This document shows, in pieces, positions 9,876-19,066 of a stretch of DNA of 64,000 nucleotides; position 1 is the stretch's first letter, and each line of letters begins with the position of its first letter. The notes beneath the pieces are model-generated. The model was not told where the DNA came from. It saw only the letters and a program-made list of their open reading frames with translations, and made no database searches. The translations under genes and the position numbers were made by a program. Origin of the DNA: Massilia varians (GTDB taxonomy: Bacteria > Pseudomonadota > Gammaproteobacteria > Burkholderiales > Burkholderiaceae_D); contig NZ_AP026966.1 in NCBI RefSeq assembly GCF_027923905.1, forward strand, positions 682,001 through 746,000. Direction: 5' to 3'.

Positions 9876-10940
9876 TTGAAGTCGATTCTTCCGGCCGTGC
9901 TGGCCATGGCGCTGTTCGCCACCTCTTGCCAGGCCGCGGCGCAGACCGTGAGCTGGTCGCGCGCTGCCGATGCCACCGTGGCGCGGCAGGAAATCTATCC
10001 CGCCGTGGTGGGTGAGAAGATCATCGTGGCAGGCGGCGTGCTCTCGCAGGCACCGGGCTTTACCGACCATGTCGAAGCCTATGACGTGCAAGCGGGCCGC
10101 TGGACCACGCTCGCGCCCTTGCCCGAAGGCCGGCACCACATCGCGTTGGCCGAGGCCGGCGGCAAGGTCTATGGCATCGGCGGCTTCTCCGGCGCCATTC
10201 CGGACTGGCGCGCCCATGCAACCGTGTTCGTCTATGACGCCCAGGCCAACCGGTGGTCGGCCGGGCCGTCCTTGCCACAGCCCAGGGCCGAAGGCGTGGT
10301 CGCCACCGTCAAGGACAGGATCTACTTCATCGGCGGACGTGTCCCGACCGGCCCGGAGGCGGCGCACATCAACGCGCATGCGGATACCGCTCGGGGTGAG
10401 GCGCTGGACACGCGCACCAAGCGCTGGGAGCGCATCCCTGACGCGCCCAGCGCACGCAACAGCGCGGCCGCCGGCGTCATCGGCGACAAGATCTACGTGG
10501 TGGGCGGACGCCAGATGGTCAAGCAGGCCGACGGCAGGCAGCGGCCGGTCAACCTGGCGACGCTGGAGGTCTACGACACCGCTACCAGGCGCTGGGAGAC
10601 CAGGGCGCCGATGCCCCAGGCGCAAGGCGGCCTGGCCGCGGCCGCCCATGACGGCAAGCTGTATGCCTTTGGCGGCGAGCAGTTCGTCCCGTCCAGCAAG
10701 GTGTTTGCCGAGGCCTGGGTGTATGACCCCGGGACCGACCGCTGGTCGGCCCTGCCGCCCATGCCGACGCCACGGCATGGGCATGGCGCGGCGGCCGTCG
10801 GCAACCGCGTCTTCCTGATGGGTGGCGGCGAGAAGGTCGGAGTGGGCGCGAGCCGGGTGCTGGAAGTGCTCGCGATCCCGGTCGCGGAACGCGTTCCTAA
10901 AACGCGTAATCAGCCTTCACGTAATACGACCGCCCATTGA
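9876..10940 (+). CDS. Exported kelch-repeat protein
   Basis: The start is taken as TTG 9876, with GGAGG (9867-9871) at good spacing. It gives 354 residues with a clear Sec signal peptide ending near AAA-QT (about residue 22). About six kelch blades follow, each with a diglycine (IVAGGV, YGIGGF, YFIGGR, YVVGGR, YAFGGE, FLMGGG) and a downstream W in an NRW/RRW/DRW turn. It should fold as a six-bladed beta-propeller in the periplasm. The last 44 nt overlap the 3' end of the convergent TonB receptor gene. Ligand unknown. Confidence 0.85.
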   Translation: MKSILPAVLAMALFATSCQAAAQTVSWSRAADATVARQEIYPAVVGEKIIVAGGVLSQAPGFTDHVEAYDVQAGRWTTLAPLPEGRHHIALAEAGGKVYGIGGFSGAIPDWRAHATVFVYDAQANRWSAGPSLPQPRAEGVVATVKDRIYFIGGRVPTGPEAAHINAHADTARGEALDTRTKRWERIPDAPSARNSAAAGVIGDKIYVVGGRQMVKQADGRQRPVNLATLEVYDTATRRWETRAPMPQAQGGLAAAAHDGKLYAFGGEQFVPSSKVFAEAWVYDPGTDRWSALPPMPTPRHGHGAAAVGNRVFLMGGGEKVGVGASRVLEVLAIPVAERVPKTRNQPSRNTTAH

Positions 10941-13332
10941 TCCCGAACGGGCACGTCTCCCAGCAATACGTAAAGCCCAGCTGCGGGAAGGGCGCCGCTT
11001 TCACCGGATCCCACCTGGTCGGATAGGTATCGAACAGGTTGTTGACACCCGCGCTCAGGCTCATGTTTCTGGTGAAGTTGTAGCGCCCGGTGAGATCGAC
11101 GATCCACTTGGCCGACCAGGTCTGGATGAAGCCGGGCGTGAAGCCCTGGCCTTCCACTTCGCCGAAGTAGTTCGCGCGCGCCGTCGCGTTCCACTGTCCG
11201 AGCGTGTAGTCGGCCGCCACCACGTGGTGCTGGCGCGGCTGGCCTTTCTCGATCAAGGTCACCTGGGTGTCGTCGAACAGCTGGGTGCCCGTCAAGACCG
11301 CCGATTGCGAATGGCGGTCCTTCACCCTGGTGCGGTTGAAGCCGAGCTGGCCGGACAGTACCAGGGTCGCGCCCTGGGCGCGCGTGGTGTGTTGCGCCAC
11401 CAGGTCGAAGCCGGTGGTGCCGGTGTCGATCGCGTTGGTGAAGAACTGCGCCTGGCCCACGCGCAGCGGGTCGAGGATGGCGCGGATCGGGCAGCTTGCT
11501 GCGGTCGGGCAGGGGCCGGACTCTGGCGCGATGTTCGACGAGAACACGATGCGGTCGTCGATGTTGGTGCGGTACAGGTCGGCCGTCACCGAGAAGTTGC
11601 GGGTCGGGCGCAGGATCATGCCGATGCTGGCGCTTTTTGAGGTCTCTTCCTGCAGCGGCGCGATGCCGAAGGCGCGGGTCACGGCGCTGTTCTCGCGCGC
11701 GGTCAGGGTCTCGGTCAGCACGCCGGCGGCGTTCAGGTTGGTCGACACCGAGCTGTAGAACTTTTGCTGCACGCCCGGCGCACGAAAGCCCGTCGACGCG
11801 CTGGCGCGCAGGCCGATGGCGCGCAACGGATCGAAGCGCAAGCTCAGCTTGCCGATGGTGGTGTTGCCGAAGTCCGAGTAGCGCTCGTGGCGCAGGGCTG
11901 CGCCCAATGCGAGCGCGTCGCCCAGCTTGCGTTCCAAGTCGACGTAGTAGGCGGTATTGCGGCGGCCATCGTCCACTTCGGTGCCCGGCGTGTAGCCCGG
12001 GAAGCCCTGGATGCCGGAAGCGGCGATGCCGCCGCTCTGGTCGCGGATGATCTTGCGCGGATCGTTGCTGCGGCCGTACTGGTACGAGACCGGGTCGCCG
12101 GCCACGATCCGGTAGTTATCCCGGCGCCATTCGAAACCGGCGCCGATGTGGAGCGGGGCGCCGGCGACGGCGATCGAGCCCTTGACGTCGAGGTTCAGCG
12201 TGGTCTGGTCGAACTTCAGCTTGCCGGTATCGGCCGCCAAGGGCGAGCTGCCGTTCTCGTAGTAGTAGCTGACGTTGATCGAGTTGCGCTCGTGGAAACC
12301 GAGCTCGCTGCGGCCGTGGTTGACGCTCAGGTCCACGCTCCAGTCGCCGCTCAGGTCGTGCTTGTAGCCCAGGCCCAGCGAGGCATCCTTCACGGTGGTG
12401 ATGATGTTCGGCAGGAAGCCGTTCGGATAGACGGCCGGCACGTTGCGCGCGTCGCCCGCCGAGCGGAAGAAGCCCGAGGAATCGCCCTTGCGCTTCGAGG
12501 CGCCGCCAAAGCTGTACAACTCGCCGCCGCCCATCGGCAGCGCGGCGTTCAGCCACAGGTAGCCATCCTTGGCCAGGCTGTCGCCGATGCGCTGGGTGAC
12601 GCGCGGCGGGTCGACACGCAGTGTGTCCGGGCCGGCGCGGTTGGTGTCGTTGCGGCGCCGGCCTTCCGCCGAGAGGTTCAGGTAGCCGCCGTCGAGGCCG
12701 AGGGCGAAGCCCTTGTGCGCGCTGGCGGTATAGGTGTCGCCGTCGCCTTCTCGGGTGGTGCCGAGGCTGGCGCTGAGCTGGGTATCGGTCACGCCCTTCT
12801 TCAGGACGATGTTGATCACGCCGGCGATCGCGTCCGAGCCGTACTGCGCGGCTGCGCCGTCGCGCAGGACCTCGATCGACTGGATGGCGGACAGGGGAAT
12901 CGCATTGATGTCGGTGCCGGCCGAGCCGCGGCCGATGGTCTGCTGCACGTTGATAAGCGCCTGCTGGTGGCGCCGCTTGCCATTTACCAGCACCAGCAGC
13001 TGGTCCGGACCGAGGCCGCGCAGGGTGGCGGGGCGGATGATGTCGGTGCCGTCGCTGATGAACGTCGTGGTGAAATTGAACGAGGGGTCGAGGTCCTGCA
13101 GCACCTTGCCGAGTTCGAGCGAGCCGGCTGACTGGAGGTCTTTCGCGCTGATCAGGCCGACCGGCACGGCGGTCTCCAGCGCGCTCTTGGCCTGGGTCCG
13201 CGAACCCAGCACGATCACGGTCGCCGTCTCTTTCTGGTCCTGGGTGCCCGCCGCTTCCTGCGCAAACGCCGGTGCCATGGCCGATGCCAGTGCCGTTGCA
13301 AGCGCTACCCGCCTGGTCGATTGATTCACCAT
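10897..13332 (-). CDS. TonB-dependent outer-membrane receptor
   Basis: This 811-residue receptor has a Sec signal peptide (cleavage near AFA-QE), a TonB-box-like segment (ATVIVLGS, about residues 37-44) and a plug domain with the usual LRGLGPDQLLVLVNG and IEVLRDGAAAQYGSDAIAG blocks. The beta-barrel ends in the terminal Phe (DYAF). The C-terminus carries NNLFDTYP, typical of the last strands. Substrate is not evident: no siderophore or cobalamin genes lie nearby. Upstream (13333-13572) I see a GAGG SD and an imperfect dyad TTGTT-N7-AACAA (13376-13392), but no convincing promoter. Confidence 0.92.
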   Translation of the reverse strand: MVNQSTRRVALATALASAMAPAFAQEAAGTQDQKETATVIVLGSRTQAKSALETAVPVGLISAKDLQSAGSLELGKVLQDLDPSFNFTTTFISDGTDIIRPATLRGLGPDQLLVLVNGKRRHQQALINVQQTIGRGSAGTDINAIPLSAIQSIEVLRDGAAAQYGSDAIAGVINIVLKKGVTDTQLSASLGTTREGDGDTYTASAHKGFALGLDGGYLNLSAEGRRRNDTNRAGPDTLRVDPPRVTQRIGDSLAKDGYLWLNAALPMGGGELYSFGGASKRKGDSSGFFRSAGDARNVPAVYPNGFLPNIITTVKDASLGLGYKHDLSGDWSVDLSVNHGRSELGFHERNSINVSYYYENGSSPLAADTGKLKFDQTTLNLDVKGSIAVAGAPLHIGAGFEWRRDNYRIVAGDPVSYQYGRSNDPRKIIRDQSGGIAASGIQGFPGYTPGTEVDDGRRNTAYYVDLERKLGDALALGAALRHERYSDFGNTTIGKLSLRFDPLRAIGLRASASTGFRAPGVQQKFYSSVSTNLNAAGVLTETLTARENSAVTRAFGIAPLQEETSKSASIGMILRPTRNFSVTADLYRTNIDDRIVFSSNIAPESGPCPTAASCPIRAILDPLRVGQAQFFTNAIDTGTTGFDLVAQHTTRAQGATLVLSGQLGFNRTRVKDRHSQSAVLTGTQLFDDTQVTLIEKGQPRQHHVVAADYTLGQWNATARANYFGEVEGQGFTPGFIQTWSAKWIVDLTGRYNFTRNMSLSAGVNNLFDTYPTRWDPVKAAPFPQLGFTYCWETCPFGINGRSYYVKADYAF

Positions 13333-13572
13333 CTTGTCCTCTTGTGAGAAGTTATGCCATCACAAAAGTTAGGTCTTGTTTAGCTCTAACAAATTGATTC
13401 GGGACAAGTATTCATGTAAATACAAATCTGAGCTGTGCAATCGACAACACTCTCGGGTGATGCGCGCCATTCACACGGGGCAGGCATCCACGATGGGTAA
13501 TCTCCTCGTGCATACCGATTTCGGCCTACCTGCGCAGGACGGCGGCGGGCCAGCAGGGACGCTAGCGCTGCC

Positions 13573-14349
13573 TTACGCGTGGTCGCGCATCCACTCCTTC
13601 AGTCCATCCACCCACTTCTTGCCCGGCAGGTTCAGGTGGCGCCGGATTTCGCCGGCACGTTCATACAGCACCGAAAAATCAAGCTCGGGCGCCTGCTTGA
13701 AGGCCAGCACCACGATGTTGGCATCATGCACCTCGGGCAGCCACACCACGGCGTCGAACACCTGCTGCATGGTGAGCAGGTTCTTGTCGTAGCTGTCGAA
13801 GTCGCCGAACACGTTGGCGGTCATGATGCCATTGTTGCTCAAGCAGTCATGGCAGCCCTGGTAGAACTCCAGCGAATCGAGCACCGGCCCGCGCGCGTCG
13901 TGGTCGTACAGGTCCACCTGCAGCACGTCGACCTGGCCGTGGTTGCCGGCATCGAGCACGAAGTCGAGCGCATTCATCTCGCGCACGTCCAGGCGCGCGT
14001 CGTTTTCGGGCAGGCCGAACAGGGCGCGGCAGATGGCGATCACGTTCGGGTTCAGTTCAGCCACGCTCACGCGCGCACCGGGAAAGCGCCGGTAGCAGAA
14101 CTTGGTCAGGGCCGCGCTGCCCAGGCCCAGCTGGACGATGCGGCGCGGGTCCTGGATGAACAGCGTCCACATCATCATCATCTGCACGTATTCGAGCTCG
14201 ATCGCATCCGGCTTGGACAGGCGCATCGCGCCCTGCACCCAGGAGGTGCCAAGGTGCAGGAAGCGCACGCCGTCGAACTCGTCGATGGTGGCGGGTGGAT
14301 GGCCCGGCTGGGCGAAGCGGGGATCGATGCGGGCGTAGGAAGGAGGCAT
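13573..14349 (-). CDS. Spermidine synthase-like (SAM/polyamine fold) protein
   Basis: A 258-residue protein with the aminopropyltransferase/methyltransferase nucleotide-binding core: VQLGLGSAALTKF (motif I), an acidic VAELNP strand end, VDVLQVDLYDHD, and a late NNGIMTANVFGD strand. It resembles SpeE-related proteins but is shorter and lacks an obvious full polyamine-binding signature. It may therefore be a spermidine-synthase-like methyltransferase. The ATG at 14349 is the first before the conserved region, but no strong SD is visible. It lies downstream of the GST gene with repeat element 14368-14471 between them. Confidence 0.75.
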   Translation of the reverse strand: MPPSYARIDPRFAQPGHPPATIDEFDGVRFLHLGTSWVQGAMRLSKPDAIELEYVQMMMMWTLFIQDPRRIVQLGLGSAALTKFCYRRFPGARVSVAELNPNVIAICRALFGLPENDARLDVREMNALDFVLDAGNHGQVDVLQVDLYDHDARGPVLDSLEFYQGCHDCLSNNGIMTANVFGDFDSYDKNLLTMQQVFDAVVWLPEVHDANIVVLAFKQAPELDFSVLYERAGEIRRHLNLPGKKWVDGLKEWMRDHA

Positions 14350-14367
14350 AACAGCCGAATGATACCG

Positions 14368-14471
14368 TAGGGTGGTCGGCTTCGCCGACCGCGCGTCCAA
14401 CAGGACGATGGTTAGCCGCGCATCAGATCTTGCCGGATTTGAACGCGCGGACCGCAGAGCCGTCCACCCTA
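14368..14471. repeat. Inverted-repeat element (TAGGGTGG family), copy A
   Basis: The ends are TAGGGTGG and CCACCCTA. Each arm is about 33 nt and contains an internal hairpin (GTCGGC-TTC-GCCGAC in the left arm) followed by GCGCGT(C/T)CAA. The left arm is identical over 33 nt to the right arm of the element at 60067-60165. The last three bases (14469-14471) are read on the minus strand as the TAG stop codon of the GST gene. It is a small non-autonomous REP/MITE-like repeat. Confidence 0.85.
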
Positions 14472-15083
14472 TGCAATGCCGTTGCGTCCGAACTCGCGGA
14501 AACCCGGCCGTTCGCCCAGGCGCTCGACATAGGCCGCCACGTGGCGCAAGTCCGGCTTGTCCATGGGCGTCATCATCCAGCGGTTCACCGACAGTCCCAG
14601 CACGACGTCGGCTAGCGTGAAGGCGCTGCCCGCGGCGTAGGCGCCGGTGGCGCGCAGCTGGGCATCGAGGATGCCGATGTGGCGGTTCCAGGCGGCGATG
14701 CTGGCCTCGACCTGCGCCGGGTCCTGGTAAGCCGGGTGCTTGCGCACCAGCGCCATGAAAGCATGGCGCCAGGCCGTGTTCAGGTCGGTGGCCTGCCAGT
14801 CCATCCATTGCTCGACGCTGGCACGATCGCGCACACCGGGAGGGAGCAAGGCGGCGGCGCCCTGTTCGCCGTACCGGTTGCAGAGGTAGCGGCAGATCGT
14901 GTTCGATTCCCACAGCACGAAACCCTCGTCCACCAGTACCGGCGCCAGCTTGTTCGGGTTCAGCCCGGCGTGTCCCTCGTGCCAATCCTCGCGCTCGAAG
15001 GGCTGCCCGAGCTCGAGGCAGGTCCACAGCACCTTGCGCACGTTGATCGACGTGTCCTTGCCGATAATCTTCAGCATGCGCAT
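14469..15083 (-). CDS. Glutathione S-transferase family protein
   Basis: A 204-residue cytosolic GST: an N-terminal thioredoxin-like domain (IIGKDTSINVRKVLW, then NKLAPVLVDEGFVLWESNTI, where the cis-Pro and the Glu-Ser of the GSH site are seen) and an all-helical C-terminal domain with SAFTLADVVLG. The start may be ATG 15083 or ATG 15077 (MLKI), the latter matching relatives better. The gene begins 10 nt after the sensor-kinase stop, so it may be the last gene of that operon. Its TAG stop is supplied by the edge of repeat copy A. Confidence 0.88.
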   Translation of the reverse strand: MRMLKIIGKDTSINVRKVLWTCLELGQPFEREDWHEGHAGLNPNKLAPVLVDEGFVLWESNTICRYLCNRYGEQGAAALLPPGVRDRASVEQWMDWQATDLNTAWRHAFMALVRKHPAYQDPAQVEASIAAWNRHIGILDAQLRATGAYAAGSAFTLADVVLGLSVNRWMMTPMDKPDLRHVAAYVERLGERPGFREFGRNGIA

Positions 15084-15093
15084 GCTTGCATGC

Positions 15094-16458
15094 TCATGGG
15101 GTGTGGGTTCCCGGCAGCGCTGGCAGGATGAGGGTGACGGCCAAGCCGCCGCCCTCGCGGTTGGAGAGCGAGATGCGCCCGCCGTGGGCCTCGGCGATCT
15201 CGCGCGCCAGCGCCAGCCCGAGGCCGGTGCCGCTGCGCTTGGTGGAATAGAAGGGGACCAGGGCGTTGGTCAGCACGGCGTCGCTCATGCCGGTGCCGCG
15301 GTCCAGCACGTCGATGCGCAAGGCTTCCTGCACGCGGCGCACCTGCAGCCCGACGTCCTCGGGCCTGGATCCGGATTCGTGGGCATTCTTGAGCAGGTTC
15401 AGCAGGGCCTGTTCCATCTGGGGCGCGTCGATCCAGGCCGGCTCCTGCGGCAAGTCGCCGAGCAGGCGGAACGGCACCTGGTCGGCCAGCCGGTCCACGA
15501 ACACACCCCAGGGACGGGCTTCGAGGCGCGGGGCGGGGAGCTTGGCGAAGCGCGCATAGCCCAGGATGAAGGTTTCGAGGTGGCGGGTGCGCTCGCCGAT
15601 GGTCTGCAGGATCTGCGGCAGGCGCTCGGTCTGTCCGCGCCGCACCAGTTCCGCACCCGAGTGCGCGAGCGAGGCCAGCGGCGCCAGCGAATTGTTCAGT
15701 TCATGGCTGATCACGCGGATCACCTTCTTCCAGGTCTGCACTTCCTGGCGCCGCAGTTCGGTGGTCAGGTGGCGCAGCAGCAGCAGTTCGTGGCGCCGGC
15801 CGTTGAGCGTAAAGGCGCTCCGGGCCAGGTGGTAGACCTCTTCGTCCTCGCCATCGCCGGCGGTGAACAGGCCGTCGCCGCCGCGCGCCAGCGCCTCTTT
15901 CAGGGCCGGGGCCGCGGTTTCCAGGATGTCGCCCAAGCCGTGCCCTTCGAGCTTGCGGCCTTCGGACAGCAGCTGGCGCGCGGCCAGGTTGGCGTAGACG
16001 ATGGTGCCGGCCGCGGTGCCGGTGCCGGCGGCGAAGTCGGTCACCAGGAGCATGGCCACCGGGGTGTTCTGGACCATGGTGTCGAGCAGCAGCTCGCGCT
16101 GCACCAGGCCGAGGCGTTGTTCGCGCAGCACCTGGCCCAGGTCGTTGTGGGCGGCGATCAGGTCGGCCAGTTCGTCGTTCTGCGGCCAGTGCAGGCTGAA
16201 GGAAAAGTCGCCGTCGCGGTAGCTCGCCACCGTGCCCTCGAGGGCGCGGAACAGCGACAGGATCGGCTGGATCTGGGTGCGGATGGTGATGACGGCGATC
16301 GGGACGATCGCCACCAAGCAGATGACGAAGACCAGCGCCGGATGCTCGGGGAACAGGTGGTCCAGCCCGAGCGCGATCAGCATGCCGAGGGCCAGCAGGG
16401 TGCCGACCAGCGCCGACCAGCGCGTGACCAGCGAGAGCCGGAACCCGTGGCGCTTCAT
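15094..16458 (-). CDS. NtrY/PAS-type sensor histidine kinase
   Basis: A 454-residue membrane kinase with two close N-terminal TM segments (about residues 15-32 and 38-55), a HAMP-like/PAS-like region and the H-box SHELNNSLAPL. The N-box is LLNLLKNAHES and the G-boxes are DRGTGM and GTGLGLALA. It starts in an ATGA overlap with the regulator gene, so it is the cognate kinase of that sigma-54 activator. With almost no periplasmic domain it may sense membrane state or lipid-embedded ligands, as kinases of cell-envelope ABC exporters do (inference). Confidence 0.9.
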   Translation of the reverse strand: MKRHGFRLSLVTRWSALVGTLLALGMLIALGLDHLFPEHPALVFVICLVAIVPIAVITIRTQIQPILSLFRALEGTVASYRDGDFSFSLHWPQNDELADLIAAHNDLGQVLREQRLGLVQRELLLDTMVQNTPVAMLLVTDFAAGTGTAAGTIVYANLAARQLLSEGRKLEGHGLGDILETAAPALKEALARGGDGLFTAGDGEDEEVYHLARSAFTLNGRRHELLLLRHLTTELRRQEVQTWKKVIRVISHELNNSLAPLASLAHSGAELVRRGQTERLPQILQTIGERTRHLETFILGYARFAKLPAPRLEARPWGVFVDRLADQVPFRLLGDLPQEPAWIDAPQMEQALLNLLKNAHESGSRPEDVGLQVRRVQEALRIDVLDRGTGMSDAVLTNALVPFYSTKRSGTGLGLALAREIAEAHGGRISLSNREGGGLAVTLILPALPGTHTP

Positions 16459-17786
16459 GCCGGCCTGGCGATGCCGAGCCGCTCCATGCGCCGGTACAGG
16501 GCCTGGCGCGACAGGCCCAGTTCGCTCGAGGCCTGCGCCACCACGCCGCCGGCGCGCGCCAGCGCCTGCACGATGGCCTCGCGGTCCGGTTCCGTATCGG
16601 GTGTGGCCGCCACGGTCACCGGCAGCCCGAGGTCCGCCGCCTTGATGACATCGCCTTGCGCCAGCAGGCTGGCGCGCGCCATCACGTTCTTCAGTTCGCG
16701 CACGTTGCCGGGCCAGTGGTGGGCTAGCAGTGCGCTTTCGCTTGAGGGATGCAGCGTCTTCCCGCGCAGGAAGGACAGCGCCAGCGGCAGGATGTCGCCC
16801 GGCCGCGCGCTCAGCGGCGGCAGGCGCAGCTCGATCACGTTCAGGCGGTAGAACAGGTCTTCGCGGAAGGTGCCAGCGCGGATCATGGCGCCGAGGTCCG
16901 CATTGGTGGCGCTGATCACGCGCACCTTCACCTGGCGCTCGCGGTTGGAGCCGAGGCGCTCGAAGCGCCCGGTTTCCAGCACGCGCAGCAGTTTCATCTG
17001 GCCGGCCAGCGGCAGGTTGCCGATCTCGTCCAGGAACAGGGTGCCGCCGTCGGCGGCCTCGAACTTGCCTTCGCGCGCCTTGGAAGCGCCGGTATAGGCC
17101 CCGGCCTCGGCGCCGAACAGCTCGGCCTCGATCAGCTCGGAGGGCAGGGCGCCGCAGTTCAGCACCACGAAGGGGCCGTCGGCCACCTGCGAGTTGGCCT
17201 GGATGATCTCGGCGATGCGCTCCTTGCCGGTGCCGTTCGGACCGGTGATCAGCACCGGCACGTCGGCGCGCGCCACCTGGCAGGCCAGGGTGAGCACGTG
17301 CTCGGTGGCCGGGTCTTGCCAGACCAGGCCGCGCAGGTCGAAGTTCTGCTCCAGTTCGCGCTTGGCCTTGCGCTCGCGCTGCAGGCGCTGGTTCAGGGCG
17401 CGGTTGGCCTGGCCCAGCTCGATCAGGTTGGTGACCGTGGTGAGCAGGCGCTCGTCGTTCCAGGGCTTGGAGAGGTAATCGGCAGCGCCGGCCTTGATCA
17501 GCTCCACCGCGGCATCCAGGTGGGTCCACGCGGTGAGCAGGATCACCGGCAGGTCCGGGTGGCGCCGGCGGATGTCGCGGAACAGCGCCACGCCTTCCTC
17601 GCCGGAGGTCGTGTCGGCCGTGAAGTTCATGTCCTGGATGACCAGGTCCACGTGCTCGCGCCCGAGGATGTCCAGTCCTTCCTCGGGCGAGGCCGCGCGC
17701 AGCGCGGCGATGTCGTGGAGGGAGAACAGGACGTCGAGCGCGATGGCGACCGCGGCGTTGTCGTCGATGATCAGTACGGTGGGCAT
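16455..17786 (-). CDS. NtrC-type sigma-54-dependent response regulator
   Basis: A 443-residue three-domain protein. The receiver has D8/D9, phospho-acceptor D52 and a conserved Lys (SKPW). The AAA+ domain has Walker A GPNGTGKE and the loop GAYTGA, a functional variant of the sigma-54 contact motif GAFTGA. The Fis-type HTH is at the C-terminus (LGLSRQALYRRMERLG). It lies downstream of the transporter genes and upstream of its kinase (4-nt overlap). A sigma-54 promoter with symmetrical sites starts this operon (22453-22560), so autoactivation is likely. Confidence 0.93.
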   Translation of the reverse strand: MPTVLIIDDNAAVAIALDVLFSLHDIAALRAASPEEGLDILGREHVDLVIQDMNFTADTTSGEEGVALFRDIRRRHPDLPVILLTAWTHLDAAVELIKAGAADYLSKPWNDERLLTTVTNLIELGQANRALNQRLQRERKAKRELEQNFDLRGLVWQDPATEHVLTLACQVARADVPVLITGPNGTGKERIAEIIQANSQVADGPFVVLNCGALPSELIEAELFGAEAGAYTGASKAREGKFEAADGGTLFLDEIGNLPLAGQMKLLRVLETGRFERLGSNRERQVKVRVISATNADLGAMIRAGTFREDLFYRLNVIELRLPPLSARPGDILPLALSFLRGKTLHPSSESALLAHHWPGNVRELKNVMARASLLAQGDVIKAADLGLPVTVAATPDTEPDREAIVQALARAGGVVAQASSELGLSRQALYRRMERLGIARPA

Positions 17787-17816
17787 GAGGACAAGTTTAG
17801 CATTGCTTCGTTGTCA

Positions 17817-19049
17817 TCAGGCACTACGGGTGGCGGTCGCCGGCGAAATGCTCGCCGCGCGCCACGCCGGACCGTAGGCCGCCAGGATGCCCAGCGCCCA
17901 GAACACGATCGCGCCGCCGATCAGGTACTCGGCCGGGAGGCGCGCCATTTCGAGCCTGGTCACCAGGAGGTGGTTCAGGCCCAGGCCCAGCAGCACGCCG
18001 CCGAACACGCCGGCGCTGGTGATCATGACGTTTTCGGTGATGAAGTAGCGCAGGATGTCGACCTTGCGCGCACCCAGGGCGCGGCGCACGCCGATCTGCT
18101 TGCGGCGCTGGGTGACCCACAGGCTGGCCATGCCGACGATGCCCGAGCAGGTAATCAGGAGCAGCAGCACGCTGACGGTGATCAGCATCCACGACAGGGC
18201 GACGTCGCCGCGGTAGCGCTTCTGGCGGTCTTCCGTGACCGTCTTGGCTTCCAGGATCATCGGCGTCGCCGAGGACTTGCGCAGCGCTTCCTCCGCTTCC
18301 TTCATGACGCGGTCGCGCTGGCCCGCTTCGGCGCGAACGGCGTACAGGGCGCCGGGATTGCCGTACAGGCGCGCCGGAACCAGCGCCGCCCACTCGCCGC
18401 GTTCGCCCAGGTCGCCGTGGGCCGACTGCAGGCGCTCGACCACGCCGACGATCTGGGCGCCCAGGGCGTCCGGGCCGGTGCCGAAGTACATCGTCTTGCC
18501 GATCGCGGAGGCGCCCGGCCACAGCTTGTCGGCCAGCGCCTTGGTGATGACCAGGTGCTTGGGCAGCTCGCGGCTTTCGAGCTCGTTGAGGTCGACCAGT
18601 TCCTGCGGCAGGAAGTCGCGGCCTTCGACGATCTTCAGGCCGAAGGTCTTGATCACCGAGTCGCCCGAGAAGTACACCGAGGCCAGCGCGCTCTCGCGCT
18701 CCTGGCGCCGGTCGAGCGCGACGCTGTTGGTGCTGCCGCTGCCCGAGATCGGCATCTGCGACACGTTCGCCACCGAGACCACGCCCGGCACCGCGCGCAG
18801 CACCTCGGCTTCGCGCTTCATGGTGGCGAGCATCTGCTCGGGGCCGTCGCTGTTCAGGTTGCGCACGTTGAAGTAGAAGGTCGCCGCCTCGTCCGACAGG
18901 CCGCTCGGGCGCGCCGCGACTTCGCGGCGCTCGTTGACGACATGCAGGGCGTTGGCCAGGATCGCCAGGCTCAGCGCGACCTGCAGCGCGACCAGGACCG
19001 GACCGGTCTTGTTGCGCATCAGCGCGGACAGGATGGGTTTGATTTCCAT
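17817..19049 (-). CDS. ABC transporter permease, FtsX/MacB type (second permease)
   Basis: A 410-residue permease with one N-terminal TM (about residues 15-35), a large extracytoplasmic MacB-like domain, and three C-terminal TM segments. The conserved RRKQIGVRRALGARK loop before TM3 marks the FtsX fold. The ATG at 19049 lies 17 nt after the stop of the first permease. Having two different FtsX permeases suggests a heterodimeric channel powered by the ATPase at 20391-21107. Confidence 0.9.
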   Translation of the reverse strand: MEIKPILSALMRNKTGPVLVALQVALSLAILANALHVVNERREVAARPSGLSDEAATFYFNVRNLNSDGPEQMLATMKREAEVLRAVPGVVSVANVSQMPISGSGSTNSVALDRRQERESALASVYFSGDSVIKTFGLKIVEGRDFLPQELVDLNELESRELPKHLVITKALADKLWPGASAIGKTMYFGTGPDALGAQIVGVVERLQSAHGDLGERGEWAALVPARLYGNPGALYAVRAEAGQRDRVMKEAEEALRKSSATPMILEAKTVTEDRQKRYRGDVALSWMLITVSVLLLLITCSGIVGMASLWVTQRRKQIGVRRALGARKVDILRYFITENVMITSAGVFGGVLLGLGLNHLLVTRLEMARLPAEYLIGGAIVFWALGILAAYGPAWRAASISPATATRSA

Positions 19050-19066
19050 GATGGGCTCTCTCGTTC

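Noticed and set aside
13376..13392. Dyad TTGTT-N7-AACAA upstream of the TonB receptor as a Fur box
   Set aside because: It does not match the GATAATGATAATCATTATC pattern, and the arms are only five bases.
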